Source: Thioalkalivibrio sp. ALJ24
GTDB lineage: Bacteria > Pseudomonadota > Gammaproteobacteria > Ectothiorhodospirales > Ectothiorhodospiraceae
Reading direction: 5' to 3'
Length of the DNA stretch: 64,000 nt
NCBI RefSeq assembly: GCF_000377785.1
Contig: NZ_KB898725.1
Coordinates: 1-64,000 of the forward strand
A program made the position numbers and the translations under genes. The first letter of the stretch is position 1, and each line of letters opens with the position of its first letter. The notes beneath the pieces were generated by a model. The model searched no databases. It saw only the letters and a list, made by a program, of their open reading frames with translations, and was not told the DNA's origin. Positions 31,510 through 40,422 of this stretch are shown here, in pieces.

Positions 31510-34500
31510 TCATTCCTGTTCTTCGTCCGCCGGTTCCACCCGGGTCTCCACCCGTGGCGTGGCCCACGGGCCGGTCACGTGGTATTCGACCCGGGCGGCC
31601 TCTTCCATGTGATCGCCGATGCCCAGCACCCGTTCGACCAGCAGCACCGCGGCCCCGGTCACCGGACCGCCGAGCAGGGCACCCGCGATCGGCAGGGCAC
31701 TGCGCAGCCGCGGGACCACAACGACCTGCTGATCATACTCGCGCGCCACCAGGTCGGTGCGCCCACCGACACGCACCTCGGCAGAGGCCCCCTCCAGCGT
31801 CAGGCCTTCCACGTTCAGCACGCCGTCACCCAGCTGCGCGCGCCCATCCAGCTCACCGAAGGCAAACCCCTCGGTGAACAGGTCACGGAAGTCCAGCCGC
31901 AGCCGCTGCGGCAGCAGGTCCAGGCTGACCAGCCCCAGCAGACGCCCGGCCCCGGGCTCGACATCGCTCAGCCCGCCATCGTTCAGGGCCAGTTCCATCT
32001 CGCCCTGCAGGCGTCGCAGCGACGGGCGATACAGCGCTCCGGCCCAGTCCAGCTGCAGGGCCCCGCTGCCCTCGCCCCCGCGCAGGGCGCGGGTCAGCCC
32101 GGCCGACTCCAGACCGCCGCCCCAGTCCTCGCCTTCGAGTTCGAGCCGCAGGCGACTGTTCCCGCGCCCGTCGGCATCCACACGCCAGCCACCGTCGCCC
32201 CGCGCGCGGACCCCGGGCTCGGGGGTCTCGACCAGCAGCTCACCCAGCTCCAGGCCGTCCGGATCCGGAGACAGATCGCCCCGGATGCCGGCGAAACGGT
32301 AATCCCCCAGCCGCAGGCTGTCGAGCGTGAGGCGCACCGAGGGCCAGTTGCGCGGGTCGTCGACCCCCTCGACCGGGGGCGGGGCCTCGTCGTCCGCCGG
32401 TTCGTCACCGGTCTCCGGCCACGGGAGCTCCAGCCGCTGGAGATCGAGATTCAGGTGATCGCGCCGGTCGGTCATGCCATAGCGCCAGCCGGCGCGTCCT
32501 TCGACCCAGTCGGAGCGGCTGTCCAGCCACCAGCCGCCGGAATCCCGGACCGCCTCCAGCCGGGTCCCCGTCACGCTCAGGTCGTCCCAGCGCAGCGCCT
32601 CGTCGACCCGCAGGTCCAGACGGTTCAGGGGCAAGCCGGTGGTCACTTCCTCCGGGGCATCCGCATCGGGCGCGGCGACCTGTACGTTGCCAGCCCACGG
32701 GGCGTCCTGCAGGGCCTCGCCCCAGGCGCGGGCGTCCAGTTCGGCAAAATGTCCGGCCACCTGCGCCCCCTGCGCCGGCAGTTCCGGGGGCTGCGCGGCG
32801 GCCCGACCGAGTCCCAGCGCCAGTGCCTGCAGCACCGGGGATTCATCGTCATCATCGGCCTCCGGCTGCAGGCGCAGGTCCGCCCGCAGCACATCGCCGA
32901 GGATCAGCTCGCCGGTCGCGGGCTCGCGATTCCCCAGCGGCAGCGAGAGTTCCAGGTTGCGCGATTCATCGGCCGCCTTGCCCACCGGCGCCGGCCAGTC
33001 GATGGTGACCCCGTCCAGGTCCGAGCGCAGATCCAGGCGCATGCCGTCCCGCTCGCCGCCCAGACGCAGTTCGGCATCCCAGTGGGCGCGTCCGCGGGCA
33101 TGGGCGGCCAGTTCCGGGAGATCCTCCAGCCAGGGTCCCAGCGGCTGGGGACCGCGCAGCGCGAGGCGCGCGGCCGAGCCATCCAGCGGCCAGTCCAGGT
33201 CCAGCAACACCGGTTCGCCGTGGACACCGGCCTCCAGCGCCTCGGCCTGTACCCGATCGATGCTGTCGAAGGCGATCTCGCCGGCCACGCCCGACAGCGC
33301 CACCGGCCATTGCGGCACGTCCAGGGCCACGTCCTGCGGGCGCAACCGGCCCGCCACCCGCAGATCATCCATGCGTTCGCTCGACAGCGGCAGCAACAGC
33401 TGGAGGTCCAGACCGACGGGCCCGGACGCGCTGGACGCATCCCGCAGATCCGCCACCTCGTCGCCCAGCCCCGCCTGCCGCAGATACGTCAGCAGGTCCG
33501 CCGCATCGCCTTCGGTCGCGGCGTCCAGCTCCAGGTCCGGCTCGCCGGTCATGTCAGTGACCTCCACGTCGCCACGCGTGATGCGGGTATCGAGGATGCG
33601 ACCGCGTGCGCCCTCGGTGCGGAAGGCCTGGTTGCGGAACAGCAGCCGCCCTTCCAGGTCTTCGGCGAGCGGCCATCCTTCCTGGTAGTCGAGCACGCCG
33701 TCCTCGATGTCGGCCCACAGGTCGAACACGCCCTGGTGATCGGTGAACGGGAAGGCCTGCGGACGGCCACGATAGGCCATAGCCCCTCCGGTCCCGCGGC
33801 CGTCGACGATGCCGTGTGCCAGCCAGTCATGGGTGGTGGCCGGAAGATAGCGCTCGGGCAGATAACGTGCGGCATACGCGCCGTCGGCGTGGTGGATGTC
33901 CATCGCCATCGCCAGCAGCGGACCCTGATCGTGGCCGTCAAGGCGCAGATCGCCGCGCAGGGTCGCGCCCCCCTGATCGGCCTGCAGCTCCAGCCCCTCG
34001 GCGTTGACCGACCAGTCCCCCGGGGCGTGCCTGCGCGCCAGGAGCCTGCCGCGCAAAGCGTCCAGCCAGAGGATCTCGTCGCCCAGCACTCGCGGGAACT
34101 CGACCCGCACCTGCTGCGCGTCCAGACGCGCGCCGGCCTCGCCGGCGTCCCCGTCCCACCAGGCCAGCAGGTCCATCCCGCGAATCCCCGGCCAGTCCCC
34201 GTCGCTCTGCAGGCTGACCGAACGCAGGTCGCCCTCCGCCTCGCGGATCCGCAGATCCTCGCCCTCGCGCCCCGCCACCAGCACGCCCTCCGCGAGCCGC
34301 CCGCGCGGCCGCAGGCGGACCAGCTGCGGGGCGAGCTCGGGGGCCACACGCTCCAGCAGGGGCTTGAGCGGGGCATACGCGCCGGCGTCCATCTCGCGCG
34401 CGACCAGCTCGACATCATTCACCCGCGGGCCTTCGGCGTCCGCCTCGAGACGGTAGCGCATGCGCAGGTCACCCGATCCGGGATGCGTCCCGACCCACGA

Positions 34501-35433
34501 GGACTCGTGCCAGTCATCCGCAACCCGCCAGCGGAAGCGATGCCCGATCTCGCGATCGCGGGCCCCTTCATCGCCATGCAGCCGGGCGGCATGGGAACCG
34601 CTCAGCTTACGGATCCGTCCGTCCGCAAGCTCGCCGTGGACCTGCGCGTCGGCCTCGCCGTCCACCACCGGCAGCCCCAGATAGGCCAGCCAGGGCGCCC
34701 AGTGCGCCAGTTCCAGATCATGCCCGTCGAGGAAGAACCGCGCATCGCGCACCGCCGAGGCCGGGATCCTGACACCGAGATGGAAGCCGCCGGCGGTCTC
34801 CGGATCCAGCGCACCGGCGAGCCGCAGCAGGCCGTCGCCGTCCGCGCCGATGCGAAAATGCACGTGTTCCAGGGCAATCGCCGAAGTGACTCCGGCCACG
34901 CGATCCTCCCAGGCCAGGGAGAGTTGCTCGGCGTCCAGCTCGGGCCAGTTTTCCATCGCGTGTTCCAGGACTGCCCCCTCCCCGGTCCCCAGGCTGCGTC
35001 CATGGAAGACCACCCGGCCGTCCGCTTCGCGCACCAGGCGCGCCTGCATGCCGGCCACGTGCAGACGCAGGCGGGGCGCGCGGTCGCGCAGCGAGGCCAC
35101 CGGGTCGAGCGTGGCGCCGACCTCCTCGACCCGCAGCGGATCGGCCCCGGCCGCGGCCATGCGCACCTCGCGCACGACCAGCTCCGGAGCCCAGCCGCGC
35201 CAGCCCAGATCCACCGTCTCGGCCTGCATCTCCATGCCCGCGGCAGCGGAGACACCCGCCTCCAGGCGTTCGTGCAGGCCGTCCCAGTGCGGCAGCAGCA
35301 GGCGCAGCGCGAGCAGCGTGATGATCAGCAGCAGGATCGCGGACAGCAGCAGGGGGAGGACGACCCGGAGGATCCTGCGGGCCACCCTCCGCATCCCGCG
35401 CCCGCCGCGTCCGGCTCGCTCCGCTGCATTCAC
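31510..35433 (-). CDS. yhdP: YhdP-like AsmA-family envelope protein
   Basis: This very large inner-membrane-anchored periplasmic protein has 1,307 residues with a single N-terminal helix (about 22-42 after a basic MRRVARRILRVV start). The rest is a long repeat-like beta structure of DUF3971/AsmA type ending with a conserved block (LEGASAEVRVGGRTDLVARE) and an acidic tail. YhdP and its relatives bridge the periplasm and help move phospholipids to the outer membrane. GTG at 35433 is preferred because GGAGG precedes it by eight bases; ATG at 35394 is the alternative. It starts 16 bases after the rng stop, so the two are cotranscribed. Confidence 0.9.
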   Translation of the reverse strand: MNAAERAGRGGRGMRRVARRILRVVLPLLLSAILLLIITLLALRLLLPHWDGLHERLEAGVSAAAGMEMQAETVDLGWRGWAPELVVREVRMAAAGADPLRVEEVGATLDPVASLRDRAPRLRLHVAGMQARLVREADGRVVFHGRSLGTGEGAVLEHAMENWPELDAEQLSLAWEDRVAGVTSAIALEHVHFRIGADGDGLLRLAGALDPETAGGFHLGVRIPASAVRDARFFLDGHDLELAHWAPWLAYLGLPVVDGEADAQVHGELADGRIRKLSGSHAARLHGDEGARDREIGHRFRWRVADDWHESSWVGTHPGSGDLRMRYRLEADAEGPRVNDVELVAREMDAGAYAPLKPLLERVAPELAPQLVRLRPRGRLAEGVLVAGREGEDLRIREAEGDLRSVSLQSDGDWPGIRGMDLLAWWDGDAGEAGARLDAQQVRVEFPRVLGDEILWLDALRGRLLARRHAPGDWSVNAEGLELQADQGGATLRGDLRLDGHDQGPLLAMAMDIHHADGAYAARYLPERYLPATTHDWLAHGIVDGRGTGGAMAYRGRPQAFPFTDHQGVFDLWADIEDGVLDYQEGWPLAEDLEGRLLFRNQAFRTEGARGRILDTRITRGDVEVTDMTGEPDLELDAATEGDAADLLTYLRQAGLGDEVADLRDASSASGPVGLDLQLLLPLSSERMDDLRVAGRLRPQDVALDVPQWPVALSGVAGEIAFDSIDRVQAEALEAGVHGEPVLLDLDWPLDGSAARLALRGPQPLGPWLEDLPELAAHARGRAHWDAELRLGGERDGMRLDLRSDLDGVTIDWPAPVGKAADESRNLELSLPLGNREPATGELILGDVLRADLRLQPEADDDDESPVLQALALGLGRAAAQPPELPAQGAQVAGHFAELDARAWGEALQDAPWAGNVQVAAPDADAPEEVTTGLPLNRLDLRVDEALRWDDLSVTGTRLEAVRDSGGWWLDSRSDWVEGRAGWRYGMTDRRDHLNLDLQRLELPWPETGDEPADDEAPPPVEGVDDPRNWPSVRLTLDSLRLGDYRFAGIRGDLSPDPDGLELGELLVETPEPGVRARGDGGWRVDADGRGNSRLRLELEGEDWGGGLESAGLTRALRGGEGSGALQLDWAGALYRPSLRRLQGEMELALNDGGLSDVEPGAGRLLGLVSLDLLPQRLRLDFRDLFTEGFAFGELDGRAQLGDGVLNVEGLTLEGASAEVRVGGRTDLVAREYDQQVVVVPRLRSALPIAGALLGGPVTGAAVLLVERVLGIGDHMEEAARVEYHVTGPWATPRVETRVEPADEEQE

Positions 35434-35449
35434 GCTGGGAAACCTCCGG

Positions 35450-36919
35450 TCAGACAAACACCACGTCGAACTGCTCCTGGGTATAGAGGGTTTCGACCTG
35501 GAAACGGATAGGGATGCCAACGAAGCTCTGCAGCTCCGCCAGGCTAGCCGACTCCTCGTCCAGCAGCAGGTCGATCACGCTCTGCGAGGCCAGCACCCGC
35601 AGTTCGCGGGCATCGTACTGGCGTACTTCCCGGAGGATCTCGCGAAACAGTTCATAACACACGGTTTCGGCCGTCTTGAGATAGCCCCGGCCGCCACAGG
35701 TGGGACAGGGCTCACACAACTGATGCTCGAGGCTGTCGCGGGTACGCTTGCGGGTCATTTCCACCAGACCGAGCGGCGACACGTCGCAGATCTGGGTCTT
35801 CACGTGGTCGCGCTCCAGCGCCTTCTCCAGTGCGCGGATCACCTGGCGCTTGTGCTCGTCGTCCTGCATGTCGATGAAATCGATGATGATGATCCCGCCG
35901 AGATTGCGCAGGCGCAGCTGGCGACCAATGGCCTGGGCCGCCTCGAGGTTGGTCTTGAAGATGGTCTCCTCGAGCTTGCGGTGGCCGACGAACCCGCCGG
36001 TGTTGATGTCCACCGTGGTCATCGCCTCGGTCTGGTCGAAGATCAGGTAGCCGCCGGATTTGAGCTCGACCTTGCGCTCCAGCGCGCGCTGGATCTCCTC
36101 GTCGATGTTGAAAAGGTCGAAGATCGGCCGCTCGCCCGGGTAGTGCTCGATACGCTCGCTCAGCTCCGGCAGGTAGCGCCGGGAGAAATCCGCGATCTTC
36201 TGGTAGGTCTCGCGCGAGTCGATGCGGACGCGTTCCAGATCCACCCCGACCATGTCGCGCAGGATGCGCTGCACCAGCGGGAGGTCGGCGTACACCTCGG
36301 TCCCGGCCGGGGCGGTGCTGGCCGCCTCCTGGAGGCTGTCCCAGATCTTCTTCAGGAAAGCGGTGTCGATGCGCAACGCCTCGGAATCGGCCAGCTCCGC
36401 CGCGGTGCGCACGATGAAGCCGTGCTGCGGGGCCAGCTCGTCACGCAGGGCCTCGACCTGTTCGCGCAGGCGGGCGCGCACCGCATCGTCCTCGATGCGC
36501 GTACTGACCCCCACGTTGTTCTGGTTGGGCATCAGCACCAGGTGGCGTGCCGGCACCGTGATGTAGGTGGTCAGGCGCGCGCCCTTGGATCCCATGGGGT
36601 CCTTGGTCACCTGCACCAGCAGCTCCTGACCCTCGTGCAGCAGGTCGCGGATCCCCTCGTTGCCGCGGCCCTCGCCCTCGCCGGCGTTGCGCGGGATCAC
36701 GTCCGAGGCATGCAGGAAGGCGGTGCGGTCACGCCCGATCTCGACGAACGCCGCGTCCATGCCCGGCAGCACGCGCACCACGCGGCCCTTGTAGATGTTG
36801 CCGACGATCCCCCGCTGCCGGGCGCGCTCGATGTGCAGCTCGGTCAGCACGCCGTTCTCGACCAGGGCCACCCGGCTCTCCTGGGGCGTGACGTTCATCA
36901 GCAGTTCGGTTCCGGTCAT
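35450..36919 (-). CDS. rng: Ribonuclease G
   Basis: RNase G is a single-strand endonuclease that matures the 5' end of 16S rRNA and degrades some mRNAs. The 489-residue protein has an S1 RNA-binding domain (about 38-128, NIYKGRVVRVLPGMDAAFVE), the RNase E/G catalytic block with metal-binding aspartates in TTVDINTGGFVG and GGIIIIDFIDM, and the zinc-link cysteines in CEPCPTCGGRGY. No long C-terminal scaffold is present, which separates it from RNase E. The usual upstream maf gene is absent; an AI-2E transporter takes that place. The ribosome site is weak. Confidence 0.96.
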   Translation of the reverse strand: MTGTELLMNVTPQESRVALVENGVLTELHIERARQRGIVGNIYKGRVVRVLPGMDAAFVEIGRDRTAFLHASDVIPRNAGEGEGRGNEGIRDLLHEGQELLVQVTKDPMGSKGARLTTYITVPARHLVLMPNQNNVGVSTRIEDDAVRARLREQVEALRDELAPQHGFIVRTAAELADSEALRIDTAFLKKIWDSLQEAASTAPAGTEVYADLPLVQRILRDMVGVDLERVRIDSRETYQKIADFSRRYLPELSERIEHYPGERPIFDLFNIDEEIQRALERKVELKSGGYLIFDQTEAMTTVDINTGGFVGHRKLEETIFKTNLEAAQAIGRQLRLRNLGGIIIIDFIDMQDDEHKRQVIRALEKALERDHVKTQICDVSPLGLVEMTRKRTRDSLEHQLCEPCPTCGGRGYLKTAETVCYELFREILREVRQYDARELRVLASQSVIDLLLDEESASLAELQSFVGIPIRFQVETLYTQEQFDVVFV

Positions 36920-36939
36920 GCGGGATCTTTGGTCGGGGT

Positions 36940-36980
36940 AAAAAAACAGGGAACGCGACCCCGCCTCAGGCGGGGTCGCG
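36940..36980 (-). terminator. Terminator-like hairpin overlapping the AI-2E stop codon
   Basis: Read on the minus strand, a perfect 12-bp stem (CGCGACCCCGCC / GGCGGGGTCGCG, 36954-36980) has a 3-base TGA loop that is the stop codon of the AI-2E gene. A run of six to seven T residues follows 7 bases later (36940-36946). The displaced T-run makes it a less than ideal intrinsic terminator, but it separates the LysR/AI-2E unit from rng. Confidence 0.6.
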
Positions 36981-38099
36981 CGCGGGCGGCGCATCGCCCG
37001 GAGTATCACTGGCCTGCGGCCGGGATTTCTCGTCCGGTGGTGGCCCGGACGGCAGGTTGCGGGGCCAGGACTTGATCACCGCGTGTACCAGAGTCGCCAG
37101 CGGGATGGCGAAGAACACGCCCCACAGGCCCCAGATACCGCCAAAGATGAACACCGAGGCGATGATCGCCACCGGATGCAGGTTGACCACCTCGGAGAAC
37201 AGCAGCGGCACCAGCACGTTGCCGTCGAGGAACTGGATCACGCCGTAGGCCACCAGCACCCAGGCGAACTCGGAGCTGAAACCGAACTGGAAGTACGCCA
37301 CCGCGGCCACCGGGATGGTCACCACCGCGGCACCGATATAGGGGATGATCACGGAGATCCCGACCATGAACGACAGCAGCACCGCGTATTCCAGCTCGAA
37401 CCAGTGGAAGGTGGCGAAGCTGACCGCCCAGACGATCAGGATCTCGATGAACTTGCCGCGCACGTAGCTGGCGATCTTCAGGTTCACCTCGCCCCAGACC
37501 TCGCTGGCCAGGTGCGTGTCGCGGGGCATGAAGCCGCGGATCCAGCCCAGGATCTGGTCGCGGTCCTTGAGCATGAAGAACACCATCAGCGGGACCACGA
37601 TCAGGTAGATCACCACGTCCACCAGATGCCGCGCGGAGGCCAGCGAGAAGGTGACCACCTGCTGCCCCATCTGGGTGGCCTCGGCGCGGATCGCGCCCAT
37701 CAGCTCGAACACCTGCTCGTCCGTGATCAGCTGTGGATAGCGCTCCGGCAGCTGCAGCAGCAGCGCCTGACCCTCGGAGATCATGCCCGGCAGTTCTCGC
37801 ACCAGCTGGGTCACCTGCTGCGACATCAACGGCACCACGCTGAACAGCGCGGCCACGGTCGCCAGCAACGCGCCCAGAAGCACCAGAACCACCGCGATGA
37901 TGCGCGGCACATGCAGACGCTGGAGCTTGGATACCGCTCCCTCCAGCAGGTAGGCAATGATCACGCTCGCCAGCAGAGGCGCGAGGATGCGGCCGGCAAA
38001 CATGATGATCAGCAGCCCGACCAGCAGCAGCATGGCCAGGATCACGACCTGTGGATCCGTGAAATGCCGCCGGTACCACTGGCGGAGCATGTCGATCAT
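36966..38099 (-). CDS. AI-2E (PerM) family transporter, copy 2
   Basis: This 377-residue inner-membrane protein has paired N-terminal helices (about 18-50), further helices at 65-85 and 155-180, and a C-terminal helix cluster with VISVIIPYIGAAVVTI and LHPVAIIASVFIFGGIWGLWG, the family signature. Copy 1 at 13406 is a clear but diverged paralogue. The proline- and acid-rich cytosolic tail ends RDPA. It is the last of four genes beginning with a LysR regulator; its start overlaps the upstream unknown gene as ATGA. Substrate is unknown; autoinducer export and Na+/H+ exchange are both known in the family. Confidence 0.92.
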   Translation of the reverse strand: MIDMLRQWYRRHFTDPQVVILAMLLLVGLLIIMFAGRILAPLLASVIIAYLLEGAVSKLQRLHVPRIIAVVLVLLGALLATVAALFSVVPLMSQQVTQLVRELPGMISEGQALLLQLPERYPQLITDEQVFELMGAIRAEATQMGQQVVTFSLASARHLVDVVIYLIVVPLMVFFMLKDRDQILGWIRGFMPRDTHLASEVWGEVNLKIASYVRGKFIEILIVWAVSFATFHWFELEYAVLLSFMVGISVIIPYIGAAVVTIPVAAVAYFQFGFSSEFAWVLVAYGVIQFLDGNVLVPLLFSEVVNLHPVAIIASVFIFGGIWGLWGVFFAIPLATLVHAVIKSWPRNLPSGPPPDEKSRPQASDTPGDAPPARDPA

Positions 38100-38599
38100 G
38101 ACGTCGGGCCTTCCCTTTCGTTACCGCCGCGGTGCGGGTCCTCGGCCTGCACCTTCGCCTGATAGTGAGACCAGAAAACCGTCTCCAGTTCGTCGATCAC
38201 CTCGGCAGCCTCGCGCCCCTGCATCACGTGCTGGGCCATCAAGGACGAGGCCTCGTTGAGCAGCTTGCCGCGATCCAGCATGTAGTAGGTGGCGGTCAGG
38301 CGGCGCATCGCCTTGATCACCGACTCGTTTTCGGGCCGCGGGATCGGTTCGGGCTCCGGGACACCGGCGGGTTCGGGTTCGCCGGCGTCGCCGTCCCCCG
38401 GATCCGCCCCGTCACCCTGCGATTCGAGGAATCGCGCGAATTTCAGCAGGCTCTGGCGGTCGGACTCGGACAGCCGCGCGGCCACTTCGGCGATCGCCTC
38501 GGTGGTCGCGTCACGCCGCCGCCCGCCCTGGCCGGCGGCCAGAACCTGCTCGAGTCCCCCGGGCAGGCCGCCCTCCGTGGAGCCCTTCGGCGGGATCAT
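38096..38599 (-). CDS. Unknown protein with alpha-helical ends and acidic Pro-rich linker
   Basis: This 167-residue soluble protein is not one I recognise. An N-terminal helix-rich part (AIAEVAARLSESDRQSLLKFARFLES, about 35-60) is followed by a low-complexity GDAGEPEPAGVPEPEPIP linker and a second helical part (SVIKAMRRLTATYYMLDRGKLLNEASSL and EAAEVIDELETVFWSHYQAK). It overlaps the amidotransferase-like gene upstream and the AI-2E gene downstream by 4 bp each, so it belongs firmly to that operon. An adaptor or scaffold role would fit but is a guess. Confidence 0.75.
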   Translation of the reverse strand: MIPPKGSTEGGLPGGLEQVLAAGQGGRRRDATTEAIAEVAARLSESDRQSLLKFARFLESQGDGADPGDGDAGEPEPAGVPEPEPIPRPENESVIKAMRRLTATYYMLDRGKLLNEASSLMAQHVMQGREAAEVIDELETVFWSHYQAKVQAEDPHRGGNEREGPTS

Positions 38600-39342
38600 C
38601 CATCACCCTCGATCTGCAGGCTGAATACCGGCATCTTGCGCCGCTCCTGCATCAGCGACAGCTGCTTGACCAGCGCCACGATCAGCCTGTCGGTCACCTG
38701 CTGCATCCCGTTCCATTCCATGCGTGCCTCGCCCAGCAATTCGCCCATGTTCGGCGGCGGATTGTGGTCGGCTTCCATCAGTATGTCTTCCAGCATCCCC
38801 GGCTTGGCCTCCGGCCGGAAAAGCATGCCATAGGTCAGCTCGTCCGGGCGCACTACCAGCCACTGGCCGTCGTCGTCCACCATGACCGGCTCCAGCCCAT
38901 CGGGCAGCTCCACCGAGCCATGGTGCAGCTGCAGCACGCGCTGGCCGTCCATCTCCTCGGCCACCGGATCACCCTCGCCGGCGGCGGTCTTGTGGGCGGT
39001 GGTGAAGCGCGCCACGTAGGGCGGCTCCTCGCGGGCCGTGCCCCCGGCCTGTTCGGCCACCAGCAGCCCGCCCATGCCGAGCCCGACCACCGGGCGCTGC
39101 GAGCGGCGGAAGATGTCGATCAGGGACAGTTCGTCCGGGACCTGCGGGTTGTTCTCGCGGTCCGCCGTGGGCCAGGCGCCACCCAGCAGCCACAGGCCGT
39201 CGAACTGGGCCGCCGAGCCGGGCAGATCCTGCCCGACGAAGGGGCGGTAATAGGAGAAACCGATGTCGCGTTTTTCGAGCTGGGCCTCGATCAGGGCCAG
39301 GAACTCGGAATAGGTGTGCTGTACTACGCAGTAGTTCTTCAT
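38596..39342 (-). CDS. Class I glutamine-amidotransferase-like protein lacking catalytic residues
   Basis: This 248-residue protein has a GMP-synthase-type amidotransferase fold. The oxyanion-like LWLLGGAWPT is at 50-59 and the nucleophile elbow at VVGLGMGGLL (85-94). The Cys of the usual G-x-C-x-G is Gly89, and the catalytic His of the C-terminal F-H-P-E is Arg176 (LFRPE), while Glu178 is kept. It should therefore not hydrolyse glutamine and may bind a ligand or partner instead. Gene context: 6 bases downstream of a LysR gene and overlapping the next gene by 4 bp. Confidence 0.82.
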   Translation of the reverse strand: MKNYCVVQHTYSEFLALIEAQLEKRDIGFSYYRPFVGQDLPGSAAQFDGLWLLGGAWPTADRENNPQVPDELSLIDIFRRSQRPVVGLGMGGLLVAEQAGGTAREEPPYVARFTTAHKTAAGEGDPVAEEMDGQRVLQLHHGSVELPDGLEPVMVDDDGQWLVVRPDELTYGMLFRPEAKPGMLEDILMEADHNPPPNMGELLGEARMEWNGMQQVTDRLIVALVKQLSLMQERRKMPVFSLQIEGDG

Positions 39343-39348
39343 CGCACT

Positions 39349-40263
39349 TTATCCTTGTTTGGGCATGTCGGGACCGGGCCGGCAGTAGTCCTGCAGGAAC
39401 TGTTTGAGCACCTCCAGCGTCGGCACCCGGAATTTCTGCCGCGCGTGGACCAGCGAGATCGGCCTTTCCAGCGCGGGGTCGAGCGGGATCGCCACCAGTT
39501 CGCCCAGCGCCAGTTCCTTGGCCACCACGGCCTCGGACAGCACCGAGACCCCCATTCCGGCGGCCACGGCCCCCTTGATGGCCTCGGGGCTTCCCAGTTC
39601 CATGCAGCCGCGCAGGGCGTTGCGGTCGTACCCGGCCTGCCCAAGGTACTCCATGATGACCTCGCGGGTCCCGGAACCCTCCTCACGGCATATGAATGGG
39701 GCATGGATGAAGTCCTCGACCCCGACCTGCACGCGTCCGGCCAGCGGATGGTCCGGCGGCACCACCAGCCGCAGGCGGTCGCCAAAACAAGCCTGCACCT
39801 CCAGGTTGCGCTGGCCCACCGAGGCCTCGACGATTCCCAGGTCCACGCTGCCCTCCTCGACCATGCCCACCACGGTCACCGTATTGCCCACCCGCAGGCG
39901 GATGCCGATCTCCGGGTGCGCGCGACGAAACGCGCCCAGCAGGGAAGGCAGCATGTATTCCGCCACCGTGGTGCTGGCGCCGATCACCAGCGCCCCGGCC
40001 GCCCCTTTCAGCTCGCGCAGGGCGGCTTCCATCTCGCCGTAGGTATCGAAGATGCGCTCGGCATAGCGGCGCACCAGTTCGCCTGCCTCGGTCAGCGCCA
40101 CCCGGTTGTGGTTGCGGTCGAACAACCGCGCTTCCAGCTGTTCCTCCAGCTGCCGGATCTGGAAGGTGACCGCCGGCTGGGTCATGTGCAGGGTCTCCGC
40201 GGCCCGGGTAAAGGACAGCTGCCGTGCCACGGTCAGAAATACCTGCAAACGTCGATCGGCCAT
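39349..40263 (-). CDS. LysR family transcriptional regulator, CysL/CbbR-like
   Basis: This 304-residue regulator has the N-terminal winged helix-turn-helix (FTRAAETLHMTQPAVTFQIRQL, about 18-39), a linker helix and a two-lobe substrate-binding domain beginning near GALVIGASTTVAEYMLP (about 92). Overall it resembles CysL and related regulators of sulfur, selenium or carbon metabolism, but the effector is not predictable. ATG at 40263 follows GGAGGAACGGAG. Unusually it leads its own operon: the stop is 6 bases from the amidotransferase-like gene. It is divergent from the EAL gene, so the shared 159-bp region may hold its binding site. Confidence 0.92.
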   Translation of the reverse strand: MADRRLQVFLTVARQLSFTRAAETLHMTQPAVTFQIRQLEEQLEARLFDRNHNRVALTEAGELVRRYAERIFDTYGEMEAALRELKGAAGALVIGASTTVAEYMLPSLLGAFRRAHPEIGIRLRVGNTVTVVGMVEEGSVDLGIVEASVGQRNLEVQACFGDRLRLVVPPDHPLAGRVQVGVEDFIHAPFICREEGSGTREVIMEYLGQAGYDRNALRGCMELGSPEAIKGAVAAGMGVSVLSEAVVAKELALGELVAIPLDPALERPISLVHARQKFRVPTLEVLKQFLQDYCRPGPDMPKQG

Positions 40264-40344
40264 CGACTCCGTTCCTCCGCGCTCCCTCGGGAGCGTCATG
40301 TTAGGGAAACGCGGATCAGCGTACACCAGGTCGCACGGCCGGCC

Positions 40345-40373
40345 GTGGCTCTGCCGGCCAGATGGGCTATGCT
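40345..40373 (+). promoter_or_regulatory. Candidate promoter of the EAL gene
   Basis: A TATGCT -10-like hexamer (40368-40373) lies 17 bases after GTGGCT (40345-40350), 49 bases before the ATG. The -35 match is weak. A GCTCCC / GGGAGC inverted repeat near 40285 on the LysR side could be part of a regulator site. Confidence 0.35.
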
Positions 40374-40422
40374 CGGACCCGCACGGGTACGCGCGCACCG
40401 CCATCACCCGCCCGGGAGTTCC

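Noticed and set aside
31216-35511. A plus-strand open frame of about 1,431 codons
   Set aside because: It is antisense to yhdP and the nitrilase gene, has a composition bias (Gln, Arg, Pro, His) and no recognisable domain.
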